A DNA stretch of 64,000 nucleotides from JAXGTO01 sp040774885 (GCA_040774885.1 JAXGTO010000002.1:1-64000); one strand, 5' to 3'. Shown: positions 1 to 7,928, counted from the stretch's first letter. Numbers and translations are program-made. The notes: a model not told the origin generated them from the sequence alone.

Positions 1-23
1 AATGAAAAAGATTATAAATCCCC

Positions 24-51
24 TTGACCCTAAAATCCGTTCTGTTACCAT
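24..51 (+). promoter_or_regulatory. Predicted promoter of tRNA-Ala
   Basis: A -35-like TTGACC (24-29) is followed 16 nt later by a -10-like TACCAT (46-51). This places the transcription start around 58, about 10 nt before the mature tRNA. The call is pattern-based only. Confidence 0.5.
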
Positions 52-67
52 AGTCAACGCACTTTTC

Positions 68-143
68 GGGGCCTTAGCTCAGCTGGGAGAGCGCATGGCT
101 GGCAGCCATGAGGTCAGGGGTTCGATCCCCCTAGGCTCCACCA
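68..143 (+). tRNA. tRNA-Ala, anticodon GGC
   Basis: The 76-nt sequence folds as a full cloverleaf. The acceptor stem is GGGGCCT (68-74) with AGGCTCC (133-139). The D arm is at 77-92, and the anticodon stem CATGG/CCATG flanks a 7-nt loop (99-105) whose anticodon GGC lies at 101-103. The T arm is AGGGG/CCCCT around TTCGATC, and CCA is encoded at 141-143. The acceptor G-U pair expected for alanine identity is at G70-T137. The 3' half of this gene is duplicated at 2469-2512, so it served as an integration target for the neighbouring island. A short open frame over the tRNA is not a gene. Confidence 0.97.
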
Positions 144-182
144 AAACTTGGAATGCAGGTCTGGAAACGGACCTGCATTTTT
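100..182. repeat. Left 83-bp direct repeat (attL-like)
   Basis: Bases 100-182 are identical to 2469-2551. The repeat starts at U33 in the anticodon loop of tRNA-Ala and runs through the CCA end and the whole transcription terminator. Identity breaks exactly at 99/2468 and at 183/2552. Because this copy belongs to the intact tRNA, it is the attL side of a tRNA-targeted insertion. Confidence 0.92.
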
Positions 183-184
183 TT
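153..184 (+). terminator. Rho-independent terminator of tRNA-Ala
   Basis: A 9-bp perfect stem, ATGCAGGTC (153-161) with GACCTGCAT (170-178), closes an 8-nt loop and leads into a run of seven T. It lies inside the duplicated block, so an identical hairpin recurs at 2522-2551. Confidence 0.85.
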
Positions 185-481
185 CGCCTATAGCTATTAA
201 CTCTCGAATCCATCGTCAAACAACAGCCAAGCCTGCTCAACGTCAATAAGCTATATTATTTCCTTCTCTTCTGGGACAAAGCAAAAAAGCGGAGCGACGT
301 TGATATGGGGGCATTCAGACTGACCTTTTAATGCTCATACCTAGAGACCATAAAAACCAAATCGTTCATTCTTCCTAATAGTAAAGAATAAGAGCCGCAC
401 TCACCTTCAAAACCAAATGGTTGGAACGTAGACTTACCAATCATGTATTCTATTGATGGATCAGATAATAGGAGGGCTATC

Positions 482-1186
482 GTGGAGCCAGTGCTTAATT
501 CGACCGTTGAATGGGAATACGACCAGCATTCGAAAACCCTTACAATTGAGGGTAAGGGCCTTATGCCGATCGTCCTCGAGAATAAGAAAATTGAAGCAGG
601 AGCAGGAAAACCGACATTTCGAGTAGTGAATAATGCACCTTGGGTAATCTACGCCTCTGAAGTCGAAATCATTAAAATCGGCGAATATGTCTCAACAGTA
701 TCGGCAGGCGCCTTCAGCGGGTTTTCCGCCCTACGAAAAGCTGAAACGCCTGGAATAGTTGCCATCGGAAACGGTGCATTTTATCTTTGCGGAGCCTTAG
801 AAACCGTAGTTGCTCCCAATGTGATCTCCATAGGTAACGGCTCCTTTGAGCATTGCGATAATTTGCAAAATTGCACATCGGGAAAAGGTAATAAACTTCT
901 CTTTAAGCGACTTGCCTCTGTCGGTAATTACGCTTTCTGCAACTGCAAGTCCTTTAAGGAATTAACTTTTGAGGCATGTACATCTGTAGGCGAATTTGCC
1001 TTTTATGGCGCCGAAAACTTGCTAACTGCTCGACTGAAAATCACCAAGCAAGTCGGTGAAGGGGCTTTTGCTGGATGTAAGGCGCTCAAAAAATGCAAGC
1101 TTTCTTCTGGCTGCACAATTGGCAAAAAAGCTTTTGATAATCAGAACATCATTGAATATGAGCAGGATACTGACTATGAACGATAA
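482..1186 (+). CDS. BspA-like leucine-rich-repeat (LRR_5) protein
   Basis: A 234-residue protein built of BspA/LRR_5-type repeats. Motifs such as IGNGAFYLC, IGNGSFEHC, VGNYAFCNC, VGEFAFYG, VGEGAFAGC and IGKKAF recur about every 23 residues from the middle to the C-terminus. There is no signal peptide, membrane span or cell-wall anchor, so it looks cytoplasmic, unlike surface BspA proteins. I chose GTG 482 because a perfect AGGAGG lies at 470-475, 6 nt upstream; the in-frame ATG at 443 has no ribosome site. The 3' end overlaps the next gene by 11 bp, which suggests translational coupling. The repeats suggest protein or ligand binding. The function is unknown, and the base composition marks it as acquired. 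Confidence 0.8.
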   Translation: MEPVLNSTVEWEYDQHSKTLTIEGKGLMPIVLENKKIEAGAGKPTFRVVNNAPWVIYASEVEIIKIGEYVSTVSAGAFSGFSALRKAETPGIVAIGNGAFYLCGALETVVAPNVISIGNGSFEHCDNLQNCTSGKGNKLLFKRLASVGNYAFCNCKSFKELTFEACTSVGEFAFYGAENLLTARLKITKQVGEGAFAGCKALKKCKLSSGCTIGKKAFDNQNIIEYEQDTDYER

Positions 1187-1457
1187 TGTAATGACAGACG
1201 ACCAGGCCGCAATCAGAGAAATGTTTGGCTTCACAAAAAGCAAGCCAATAGTCTATAAAGCACGCTCCAGAGACGGTATTAAAGCCATTCCGGTCATTTC
1301 GATGCAGTTAGTGCATCTAGACGAAGACAAAACAATTGGATCATTAATTATCGCCCTTGATAACAGCGAGCAACACCGTATTTGCTCATCATATCTAAAG
1401 GAAATGCAATCGTCTTCATTCACGTTTGAATCAAAATCTGCAGAAGATAATGATTAA
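1176..1457 (+). CDS. Hypothetical protein, 93 aa, in tRNA-Ala island
   Basis: A small acidic soluble protein that I do not recognise. It has a central hydrophobic patch with alternating pattern (around residues 36-60, reading IPVISMQLVHL and then IGSLIIALD), possibly a small beta-sheet fold, and a Ser/Glu/Asp-rich tail. ATG 1176 was chosen because AGGA lies 8 nt upstream and the frame upstream has no ribosome site. It overlaps the leucine-rich-repeat gene by 11 bp and the exonuclease gene by 8 bp, so the three genes are probably translated together. It could be an adaptor, inhibitor or antitoxin-like partner; nothing in the sequence decides this. Confidence 0.65.
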   Translation: MNDNVMTDDQAAIREMFGFTKSKPIVYKARSRDGIKAIPVISMQLVHLDEDKTIGSLIIALDNSEQHRICSSYLKEMQSSSFTFESKSAEDND

Positions 1458-2301
1458 TATGGAGAATGCCTACGACTTGAACCGCTCATATAAAGCCCCC
1501 AAGGCATTTCAGCTACCAACCTCGTATGTTGCTTTCGATCTTGAAACTACAGGTAGAGAAATCGCTGATGATGAAATTATTCAGATTGGTGCCGTCAAGA
1601 TAATTAACGGTGAAGTGCATGATGAGTTCGTAACCTACGTCTACACTGATCGCAAAATCGATCAAGAAGCGTATGAGGTTAACCGAATTTCTCAAGCTAT
1701 GATCGCTGACGCTCCAATGCTTCATGAAGTCGCAAAGGCCTTTTTAGACTTTATTGAAGACTTACCGCTTGTAGGACAGAATATCAATAGGTTTGATCGA
1801 CCAATTCTCTACCATGCTTTTGCTAGATTTGAGGATTTGGCAATCCAAGATAGCGGCTGGTACGACACCGTAGATCTTTATAGACAATTTCATAGTGGTC
1901 AGGCTAATCTACAGGCAATCTGCGAGTATTACGGAATCATTAATCCAAGAGCGCATGACGCCCTCGGCGATGCCCTCACTTCGCATAAATGCTATTGGGC
2001 TATTCGCGAAGAAGCCGCCGCTTTATCCACTGATGTGAGAGACATACAAGTTGCCATAATCGATAACAGCCTTTCTAATGAGTTCATTGTATTTACAAAC
2101 GATTCTGAACGACTGTCCCAGCATGGTGCGGAAGAGCTCGCAAAAGCCCATGGCGCAACGATACAAAATGGCATAAGAAAAAAGGACACTACGCTTTTGG
2201 TTAACCTTACCGGAGTCCATACCGGCAAGGTTGAAAAAGCCGAACGTTACGGAATCCGGGTTATTGATTTGGATGAATTCTTACAATTGATAGCCCAGTA
2301 A
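1450..2301 (+). CDS. DnaQ-like DEDDh 3'-5' exonuclease with BRCT-like domain
   Basis: A 283-residue protein. The N-terminal half (about 20-190) has the exonuclease motifs: ExoI FDLETTG with the metal-binding Asp and Glu, ExoII with an Asp in GQNINRFDRP, and ExoIII AHDALGDA with the His and Asp of the DEDDh class. The C-terminal part (about 200-283) resembles a BRCT domain (HGAEELAKAHGA, then YGIRVIDLDEFL near the end). The family removes nucleotides 3' to 5' from DNA or RNA. Stand-alone DnaQ-BRCT proteins are known, but their roles are mostly undefined. ATG 1450 overlaps the previous gene by 8 bp; a TTG at 1426 is an alternative start. It is the last gene of the island operon. Confidence 0.85.
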   Translation: MINMENAYDLNRSYKAPKAFQLPTSYVAFDLETTGREIADDEIIQIGAVKIINGEVHDEFVTYVYTDRKIDQEAYEVNRISQAMIADAPMLHEVAKAFLDFIEDLPLVGQNINRFDRPILYHAFARFEDLAIQDSGWYDTVDLYRQFHSGQANLQAICEYYGIINPRAHDALGDALTSHKCYWAIREEAAALSTDVRDIQVAIIDNSLSNEFIVFTNDSERLSQHGAEELAKAHGATIQNGIRKKDTTLLVNLTGVHTGKVEKAERYGIRVIDLDEFLQLIAQ

Positions 2302-2468
2302 CCATGCATCCGTTTTATTGGGAGAAATAGACAGCAGGATAACCAAAGCAATGAGTATTCTTTGTCCTCTTAACGTTCAAATTCAGGAACCGATTGCGAT
2401 AATGAACCCGCTATATCGTGCACCATCGCAATAAAAACGATAACCGGTGAAGCAACTATATTCCTCAT

Positions 2469-2512
2469 TGGCAGCCATGAGGTCAGGGGTTCGATCCCCC
2501 TAGGCTCCACCA
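2469..2512 (+). pseudogene. tRNA-Ala 3' fragment (from U33 to CCA)
   Basis: These 44 nt equal the tRNA-Ala 3' half (100-143). There is no acceptor 5' strand, D arm or anticodon 5' stem upstream, so it cannot make a functional tRNA. It is the displaced half-gene left by insertion of the island. Confidence 0.9.
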
Positions 2513-2521
2513 AAACTTGGA

Positions 2522-2551
2522 ATGCAGGTCTGGAAACGGACCTGCATTTTT
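2522..2551 (+). terminator. Duplicated terminator at right end of island
   Basis: The same 9-bp stem and T-run as 153-184 (stem 2522-2530 with 2539-2547). It now lies about 220 bp downstream of the exonuclease gene and probably ends the island transcript. Confidence 0.75.
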
Positions 2552-2628
2552 CATTTCCCCAGCTTCACGGGAAACCCCTATCGATAGAAGAGACGCATTC
2601 ATGCGCCGCGCCCTGCTCTATGCGACCC

Positions 2629-3423
2629 CTACACTTGAACTTCAGCCAAAATGCGCTCCAACTCTGCTTGCACCGCATGCTCGGCGTTGGTGCCGATGGT
2701 GCGATCGGCCACTTGCTTGAGGGCGTAGCGGGCATTGCCCATGGCCATGCCGCAGCCCACCATGCGCAGCATCTGGTAATCATTCATGGAATCGCCGAAA
2801 GCCACCACTTCATCAGCCGTTATGCCATGCACATTCATCACTTGCTGCAAGCCGGTGGCCTTGCTCACGCCGCGTTGCATCACGTCGATCCATTGGCGCC
2901 CCGAAGGTGCGAACACGAAATCATCTTCCAGCTCACGCGCCATGACATAAGCCATGTCCATCGGATCGTCATCGCAATACACGCTCACCTTGACGATGTT
3001 CACATCGGGCGAAGGCAAGCTGTCAACCTGCACGGCATTGGGCAGGTCCTTGTCCATCTCGCGCATGTAGGAAGCATCCGCATCGAGCAAGAAACTGCGC
3101 GTGGCATCGAACACCACCAGATGCAGGTTGTCGAACATATCGACCAGCTTCTGCAGTCGCCGCAAGCTGGCGAAACCGAATGTCTCGCGATCGGCGAGTG
3201 CACCGCCGATGTAGACCTGCGCCCCATTTGAAGCCACGAAGTCGATTTCGTCTTTGATGGGGGCGAAAAATTCGCAGAGCGTGTCGTAGCGCCGCCCCGA
3301 CGAAGCCGCAAAACGGATGCCGGCATCGCGCAAGCGCAAGATGAGGTCATAGGTGCCTTCGGGCACGCGGGAATCCGCATCGAGCAGCGTTCCGTCCATA
3401 TCCGTTGCAACGAGTTTCACCAT
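2629..3423 (-). CDS. Cof-type HAD-superfamily hydrolase
   Basis: A 264-residue predicted phosphatase of the Cof/YidA group (HAD subfamily IIB). It has motif I DMDGTLLD with the nucleophile Asp near the N-terminus, motif II in ASSGRRYD, a C2-type cap in the middle, the Lys motif in GVSKATGL, and motif III FGDSMNDYQML near the C-terminus. Such enzymes dephosphorylate sugar phosphates, nucleotides or cofactor phosphates in the cytosol, and the substrate cannot be read from sequence. ATG 3423 is preceded by GAGGAGG at good distance, so the longer upstream frame is not used. It is a single gene with no operon partner. Confidence 0.9.
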   Translation of the reverse strand: MVKLVATDMDGTLLDADSRVPEGTYDLILRLRDAGIRFAASSGRRYDTLCEFFAPIKDEIDFVASNGAQVYIGGALADRETFGFASLRRLQKLVDMFDNLHLVVFDATRSFLLDADASYMREMDKDLPNAVQVDSLPSPDVNIVKVSVYCDDDPMDMAYVMARELEDDFVFAPSGRQWIDVMQRGVSKATGLQQVMNVHGITADEVVAFGDSMNDYQMLRMVGCGMAMGNARYALKQVADRTIGTNAEHAVQAELERILAEVQV

Positions 3424-3613
3424 AGCTGCCTCCTCGCATATCCAAGCTCTCATTCCGTTTTCTTGGTTCGCATGCTAGCGATTCAAGCGCGGCTTCCAAC
3501 GCGCAAAGGGCAATCTTTACGGAATGCGAACGGAACCGTTGCCCAGCGTTTACCGGGCGTCAGCGCGGTTGGCCCAGACCGCGCCGACGGGCTGCAATCT
3601 GCAGCTTCGGTGC

Positions 3614-6085
3614 TCACTGAACGTCGGGATGCTCAGTGAAGAACTCACCGGCGATGCGTGCGCTTTCGGCGGCGTCTTTGGCGTACCAATCGGCTCCGAC
3701 CAACCGCGCGTATTCAGGGTCGATCACCGCGCCGCCCACGAACACCTTGGCATCCGGCGCCTTGTCGTGCAGAAGCGTGATGGTTTCTTCCATGGAACGC
3801 ACCGTGGTGGTCATGAGCGCCGACAAACCGACAAGATGCACATCGTATTGCTGAACGGCATCCAAAATTGCTTGCGGTTCCACATCGCGCCCAAGGTCGA
3901 AGACGCGATAGCCGTAGTTTTCCAACAGCATCTTGACGATGTTCTTGCCGATGTCGTGGATGTCTCCGCGCACCGTGGCGACGATGATGCGGCCCTTGTC
4001 GCCCACAGCCGCCCCGCCTTGGGCATCCACGTGGTCTTTGACTGCATCGAATCCCGCTTTTGCCGCTTCTGCCGAAGCCATCAATTGCGGGAGGAAGTAA
4101 GCGCCGCTTTCATAACGTTCCCCTACCTCGTCCAAGGCTGGAATGAAAAAGTCATCGATAACTTCGAGCGGATCATGCTCGGCCAAAAGAGCCCGCGTGG
4201 CTTCGCGCATGGAAGCCTTGCGTCCCGTCACGATGAGATGGAAGACGTCATCGGCCTTGCCTTCGTCGGGCGACCCGCCGCCCAAAACGGATTTCGGGGC
4301 TTCAGCGGATACGGGGACGGATGCACCTGCCGCATACGGATCCGGCCGCTGGGCATAATCGGCGATGAAGCCGGCACAGCCCTCGTCTTGCCCGATAAGG
4401 ACCTTCTGAGCCGCAACGACATCGGCCATACGCGCGTTGTTGGGGTTGATGATGGGCAGGTCGAGGCCGGCGGAAAAGGCATTGGCCAAAAAGACCGCAT
4501 TGATCAATCCGCGCTGGGGCAACCCGAAGCTCACATTGGACACGCCGAGCACCGTCTTGACGCCGAGTTCTCGGTTCACCCGACGCACAGCCTGCAGAAT
4601 CTGCGCGGGCTGGTCTTGGTTGGTCGATGCGGTCATCACCAAGCAATCGATGGCGATGTCGCTGCGCGGAATGCCCAAAGCATGCGCCGCCTCGACGATG
4701 CGCTTCGCCAATCTCACGCGCTCATCTGCCGTCTTGGGAATACCCGCCTCATCGAGGGTGAGCCCCACCACCGCGCACCCGTACTTGGCCGCAAGCGGCA
4801 GGATGGCCTGAAGGCTTTCCTGCGAAGCGTTGACGGAGTTGATGAGGGGTTTTCCGGAATAGCGGCGCACCGCCGCCTCGATGGCGGCAGGGTCGCTTGA
4901 ATCGATTTGGAGCGGCAGCGGACAGGATGCTTGGATTCGCATGCATGCCTTTGCCAAAACGACGGGCTCGTCGAGTTCTGGCAGTCCCACGTTCACATCG
5001 AGGATATCCGCCCCCGCTTCGGCCTGTTCGATGGCTTTGGCGCAGAGCGTATCGTAATCGGCATTGCGCAGCGCTTCTTTAAGGCGCGGCTTGCCGGTGG
5101 GGTTGATGCGCTCGCCGATGACGGCGATGCGCTGCTCGCAAACAGGCAGCACCACGGCATTCTGCGCACTGGCCACCGTGAAAGCCTCCACGCGCTCTAT
5201 CGCGCACGGCTCATGCCCCGCTATCAGCGCAGACAACCGGCGGATGTAATCAGGGTCGGTGCCGCAGCATCCGCCCACGATAACCGCACCCGCGTCCAAA
5301 AGATCGCTGGCCGCAGCAGCATATTCATCAGGACCGATGCCGTAAATGGTCCCGCCCTGTCCGTCGGAGCGCGGCAGACCCGCATTGGCTTGGACCATCA
5401 ACGGGCAGGTGGCATAAGGGGCCATCTGGCGAAGCAGCGGAACCAGCGCATCAGGGCCCAGCGAACAATTGATGCCCACGGCATCGACGCCCAAACCGCA
5501 CAGCGTGATGGCGGCCACCTGGGGAGAGGTTCCCAAAAACGTGCGACCGTCCTCGCCGAAGGTCATGGTGGCGAAAACGGGCAAATCGCAGTTTTCCTTG
5601 GCAGCGAGCACAGCGGCCTTGGCCTCGAGCAAGTCGGCCATGGTCTCTATGACGATGATATCCGCCTGGGCATCGCGCGCGGCAATGACCTGTTCGGCGA
5701 AAAGATCATACGCTTCATCAAACGGCAGGGTTCCCAGCGGCTCGAGCAGTGCGCCAGTAGGCCCGATATCGGCGGCCACATAGCGCGCACCGGAACCGCG
5801 CGCGCACTCCACGGCTGCGGCAAACACCTCTGCCACCGTGGCGGCACCGTCGAGCTTGCGGGAATTCGCACCGAATGTGTTGGTGGTGACAACCTGGCTG
5901 CCCGCTTCCACATACGCCCGGTGGATGGCCGTGATGGCATCGGGATTTTCCAAGCACAGCAATTCGGGCAAAGCACCGGCTTCCAGCCCGGCTTTCTGCA
6001 GCATGGTGCCCATGGCACCGTCGAACAACAGATGCTCGCTTCCGTCGAGCACGGAACGCAAATGACCGTCCATTGCCTCAGGCAT
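3614..6085 (-). CDS. metH: Cobalamin-dependent methionine synthase lacking reactivation domain
   Basis: Methylates homocysteine from 5-methyltetrahydrofolate through bound cobalamin. Domains in order over 823 residues: homocysteine-binding barrel (about 1-300, zinc cysteines in GINCS and GGCCGTD), pterin-binding barrel (about 320-580, INPTGKPRLKEAL start), cap helices, and a B12-binding domain (about 690-820) with GDIHDIGKNIV, whose His ligates cobalt. It stops where the family usually continues with the AdoMet-binding reactivation domain; that activity is supplied by the preceding gene. ATG 6085 is spaced 8 nt from AAGGGGG, whereas ATG 6094 abuts it. It overlaps the reactivation gene by 8 bp, and metF is two genes upstream. 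Confidence 0.95.
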   Translation of the reverse strand: MPEAMDGHLRSVLDGSEHLLFDGAMGTMLQKAGLEAGALPELLCLENPDAITAIHRAYVEAGSQVVTTNTFGANSRKLDGAATVAEVFAAAVECARGSGARYVAADIGPTGALLEPLGTLPFDEAYDLFAEQVIAARDAQADIIVIETMADLLEAKAAVLAAKENCDLPVFATMTFGEDGRTFLGTSPQVAAITLCGLGVDAVGINCSLGPDALVPLLRQMAPYATCPLMVQANAGLPRSDGQGGTIYGIGPDEYAAAASDLLDAGAVIVGGCCGTDPDYIRRLSALIAGHEPCAIERVEAFTVASAQNAVVLPVCEQRIAVIGERINPTGKPRLKEALRNADYDTLCAKAIEQAEAGADILDVNVGLPELDEPVVLAKACMRIQASCPLPLQIDSSDPAAIEAAVRRYSGKPLINSVNASQESLQAILPLAAKYGCAVVGLTLDEAGIPKTADERVRLAKRIVEAAHALGIPRSDIAIDCLVMTASTNQDQPAQILQAVRRVNRELGVKTVLGVSNVSFGLPQRGLINAVFLANAFSAGLDLPIINPNNARMADVVAAQKVLIGQDEGCAGFIADYAQRPDPYAAGASVPVSAEAPKSVLGGGSPDEGKADDVFHLIVTGRKASMREATRALLAEHDPLEVIDDFFIPALDEVGERYESGAYFLPQLMASAEAAKAGFDAVKDHVDAQGGAAVGDKGRIIVATVRGDIHDIGKNIVKMLLENYGYRVFDLGRDVEPQAILDAVQQYDVHLVGLSALMTTTVRSMEETITLLHDKAPDAKVFVGGAVIDPEYARLVGADWYAKDAAESARIAGEFFTEHPDVQ

Positions 6086-6767
6086 AGCAGACATCCCCCT
6101 TCGCTCTGATGGTGCAATAGTCTTTGCAGGCGCAGTTTCCGCATCCGCGCGGCGTGTGTTTGGGCACCTCGCGGTACAGCCCCACCACCGCCGTGGTGCT
6201 TTTCTGCGGAAGCAGCAGATTGGCCTCGGTGGCTACTATTCCCAGCTTCCGATAGGCTTCGATGGCGTCTAGGAATGCCAGATGGATGGAAAGGTCGAAG
6301 TCTCCGTACCCGGGTCCGTAGCGATATCCCGCATGCAGCCCGCGCTCGCCAGCTGCAGCCACGATGCGCGCTTCAAGCTGGTCGGCGCCGCGTTCGATGA
6401 GCGCGGTGGCGGCGGCATTGTAGATGACGGCATCGAGCGGAGCAGTCGCCTGAAGCGCGGCCAACTTCCGTTCGCTTTCCATCCCCAACGTGCAGGCGGC
6501 CAGGGCGCACGACGTCGCTCCCTCCAAATAGGTGCAGATGTCGTGGCCGCGCAGCACCAGGGGGGTTCCCTCCACGGCATAGCCGGGCCCTTCGGCATCA
6601 TCGACGTGGTGGACATCGAAGATCCGATACGTTCCTTTGGGCTCCAGTTCCTCGACGCAGCGATCGCACACCGCATCCAAGCGCGCCATCAGCGCATCGT
6701 CGATGGGTTGCCCGGCGTACCCGAGATAACGCAGCACCTCGGAAGTATCCACGCGGTTGCCGCTCAT
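6078..6767 (-). CDS. Stand-alone MetH reactivation-domain protein
   Basis: A 229-residue homologue of the C-terminal AdoMet-binding domain of MetH. That domain reductively remethylates inactive cob(II)alamin. Family features are visible in the AGYRYGPGYGDF stretch (the RxxxGY-type AdoMet site) and in the LLLPQKSTTAVVGL region. The C-terminus adds a cysteine cluster, CGNCACKDYC followed by a later Cys, that E. coli MetH lacks and that could bind an Fe-S cluster or metal. The start at 6767 overlaps the metF stop as ATGA, and the 3' end overlaps metH by 8 bp, so the three are coupled. A separate reactivation protein beside a short MetH is known from Thermotoga. Confidence 0.9.
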   Translation of the reverse strand: MSGNRVDTSEVLRYLGYAGQPIDDALMARLDAVCDRCVEELEPKGTYRIFDVHHVDDAEGPGYAVEGTPLVLRGHDICTYLEGATSCALAACTLGMESERKLAALQATAPLDAVIYNAAATALIERGADQLEARIVAAAGERGLHAGYRYGPGYGDFDLSIHLAFLDAIEAYRKLGIVATEANLLLPQKSTTAVVGLYREVPKHTPRGCGNCACKDYCTIRAKGDVCYA

Positions 6768-7612
6768 GCGCGAAGCGCCCTCACGTTGGCAGCCGCGATA
6801 TCCGGGTGGTTCATGGTATAGATATGCACGCCATCGGCGCCATGGGCGGCCAAGTCGCACAGCTGGGCACTCGCGTATTCGATGCCAGCCTGACGCAGCG
6901 CCGCGGCATCGCCTTCATAGCGGGCAAGCAGCTTGACGATGGGCGCCGGCAAACTGGCTCCGCACATGAAGATCATGCGCGACACCTGCTCTTTGCTCAA
7001 AAACGGCATGATGCCGGCGGTGATGGGAATGCTGATGCCCGCGCAATCGGCGGCCTCACGGAACCGATAGAAGAACTCGTTGTCGAAGAACAACTGCGTG
7101 ACGAAAAACGAAGCGCCGGCATCCTGTTTCTGCTTCAGATGCTCGATGTTGTCTTTCGCGTTGGGGCAATCGATATGGCCTTCGGGATACGCCGCCGCGC
7201 CCACACAGAACCCAGCATCCACCAAGTGCGGAATGAGGTCTTTGGCAAAGCGGAAATCCCCCACGTCGCATCCGGGCCTCGGATCTCCGCGCAAGGCGAG
7301 CACATTGTGGATATCCGCAGCTTTCATACGCGCGATTTCCGATTGCAGGCCATCGTGATCGAGCCCCATGCAGGTGAGATGAGCCACCGTGGGAACGCCG
7401 AAATCAGCCTGGATCATTCCCGCCACGTCGGATGTGGCGCGGGCATTGCCGCCACCGCCCGCCGAATAGGTGACGCTGATGAAATCAGGCTGCAACTGAG
7501 ACAGCGCGCCGGCAACCCGATTGGCGTTTTCCATCGACAATTCGCCTTTGGGTGGGAATATCTCAAAGGAAACAGGCTGGGCGCGCTGTGAGAAGATTTC
7601 GGAAACGAGCAT
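6764..7612 (-). CDS. metF: 5,10-methylenetetrahydrofolate reductase
   Basis: A 282-residue FAD TIM-barrel enzyme. It reduces methylenetetrahydrofolate to 5-methyltetrahydrofolate, the methyl donor used by the downstream MetH. Typical motifs are SFEIFPPKG near the N-terminus, SVTYSAGGG, HLTCMG, ALRGDPP-like ALRGDPRPG, and FFVTQLFFDNEFFYRF. Length matches the family. ATG 7612 is taken as the start; a GTG at 7642 would overlap the upstream gene. The stop codon overlaps the reactivation-protein start in ATGA. The metF - reactivator - metH order forms a complete methyl-transfer module. No SAM or cobalamin riboswitch is visible upstream. Confidence 0.95.
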   Translation of the reverse strand: MLVSEIFSQRAQPVSFEIFPPKGELSMENANRVAGALSQLQPDFISVTYSAGGGGNARATSDVAGMIQADFGVPTVAHLTCMGLDHDGLQSEIARMKAADIHNVLALRGDPRPGCDVGDFRFAKDLIPHLVDAGFCVGAAAYPEGHIDCPNAKDNIEHLKQKQDAGASFFVTQLFFDNEFFYRFREAADCAGISIPITAGIMPFLSKEQVSRMIFMCGASLPAPIVKLLARYEGDAAALRQAGIEYASAQLCDLAAHGADGVHIYTMNHPDIAAANVRALRA

Positions 7613-7619
7613 GACGGCG

Positions 7620-7928
7620 CTATTCGCCTTCCGTCCGCTCACCCGAAGCGAACACGGTCGACTCGTCGAAGACCTGCTCTACCGTGCGGCCATCGATGAA
7701 AGGCAAAGCCATGAATTCAGCCAAGGTCGGCACCAAGTCGCTGCAATCGGTGTAGTGCCCTTTGCCGTTGAGCACATCGGTGTCTTGGGCACGCCAAGCG
7801 TGGTCGTTGACATCGGTGAGGTAATACGTGAATTCGCCGACTTGCAGATAAGCGGAATGGTTGGCTCGCAGAAAATCGACGAACTGATCGTACGTGAGAT
7901 CAAGCGCTTCGACTGATTTCATTCCCAT
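7620..7928 (-). CDS. Hypothetical protein, 102 aa, upstream of metF
   Basis: A small acidic soluble protein without recognised domain. It carries several aromatic and acidic residues (YYLTDVNDHAWR, GKGHYTDCSDLV) and a conserved-looking C-terminal VEQVF motif. ATG 7928 follows GGAAG by 4 nt; ATG 7922 is a near alternative. It ends 7 bp before metF and is very likely the first gene of the met operon. A role in one-carbon metabolism is possible from position only. Confidence 0.7.
   Translation of the reverse strand: MGMKSVEALDLTYDQFVDFLRANHSAYLQVGEFTYYLTDVNDHAWRAQDTDVLNGKGHYTDCSDLVPTLAEFMALPFIDGRTVEQVFDESTVFASGERTEGE

Larger units (their letters stand above)
100..2551. mobile_element. Integrase-less 2.4-kb island in tRNA-Ala
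   Basis: Two perfect 83-bp repeats bound a block that is visibly AT-richer (roughly 40-45% G+C in sampled lines) than the chromosome on its right (about 60%). The cargo is three overlapping plus-strand genes. No integrase, excisionase, relaxase or replication gene is present between the repeats. The direct repeats and the tRNA target are seen directly. That a tyrosine recombinase inserted the block follows from how such enzymes choose sites. Whether it is a decayed remnant or a passenger mobilised in trans cannot be told from this sequence. Bases 183-481 contain no gene that I can see, only an AACCA-AA-TGGTT palindrome at 411-422. Confidence 0.8.
2469..2551. repeat. Right 83-bp direct repeat (attR-like)
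   Basis: This copy is identical to 100-182. Here the repeat is preceded by island sequence, CCTCAT (2463-2468), which is the inverse of ATGAGG (2477-2482) within the repeat. That gives two 6-bp inverted arms around an 8-bp centre, the usual layout of a tyrosine-recombinase core site. The rest of 2302-2628 shows no gene. Confidence 0.92.

Noticed and set aside
2..193. Open frame of 63 codons at the left edge
   Set aside because: It runs through the tRNA-Ala gene and its terminator and has no coding features.
3562..3592. GC-rich hairpin after metH (GCGCGGT with ACCGCGC)
   Set aside because: No T-run follows on either strand, so it cannot be called a terminator.
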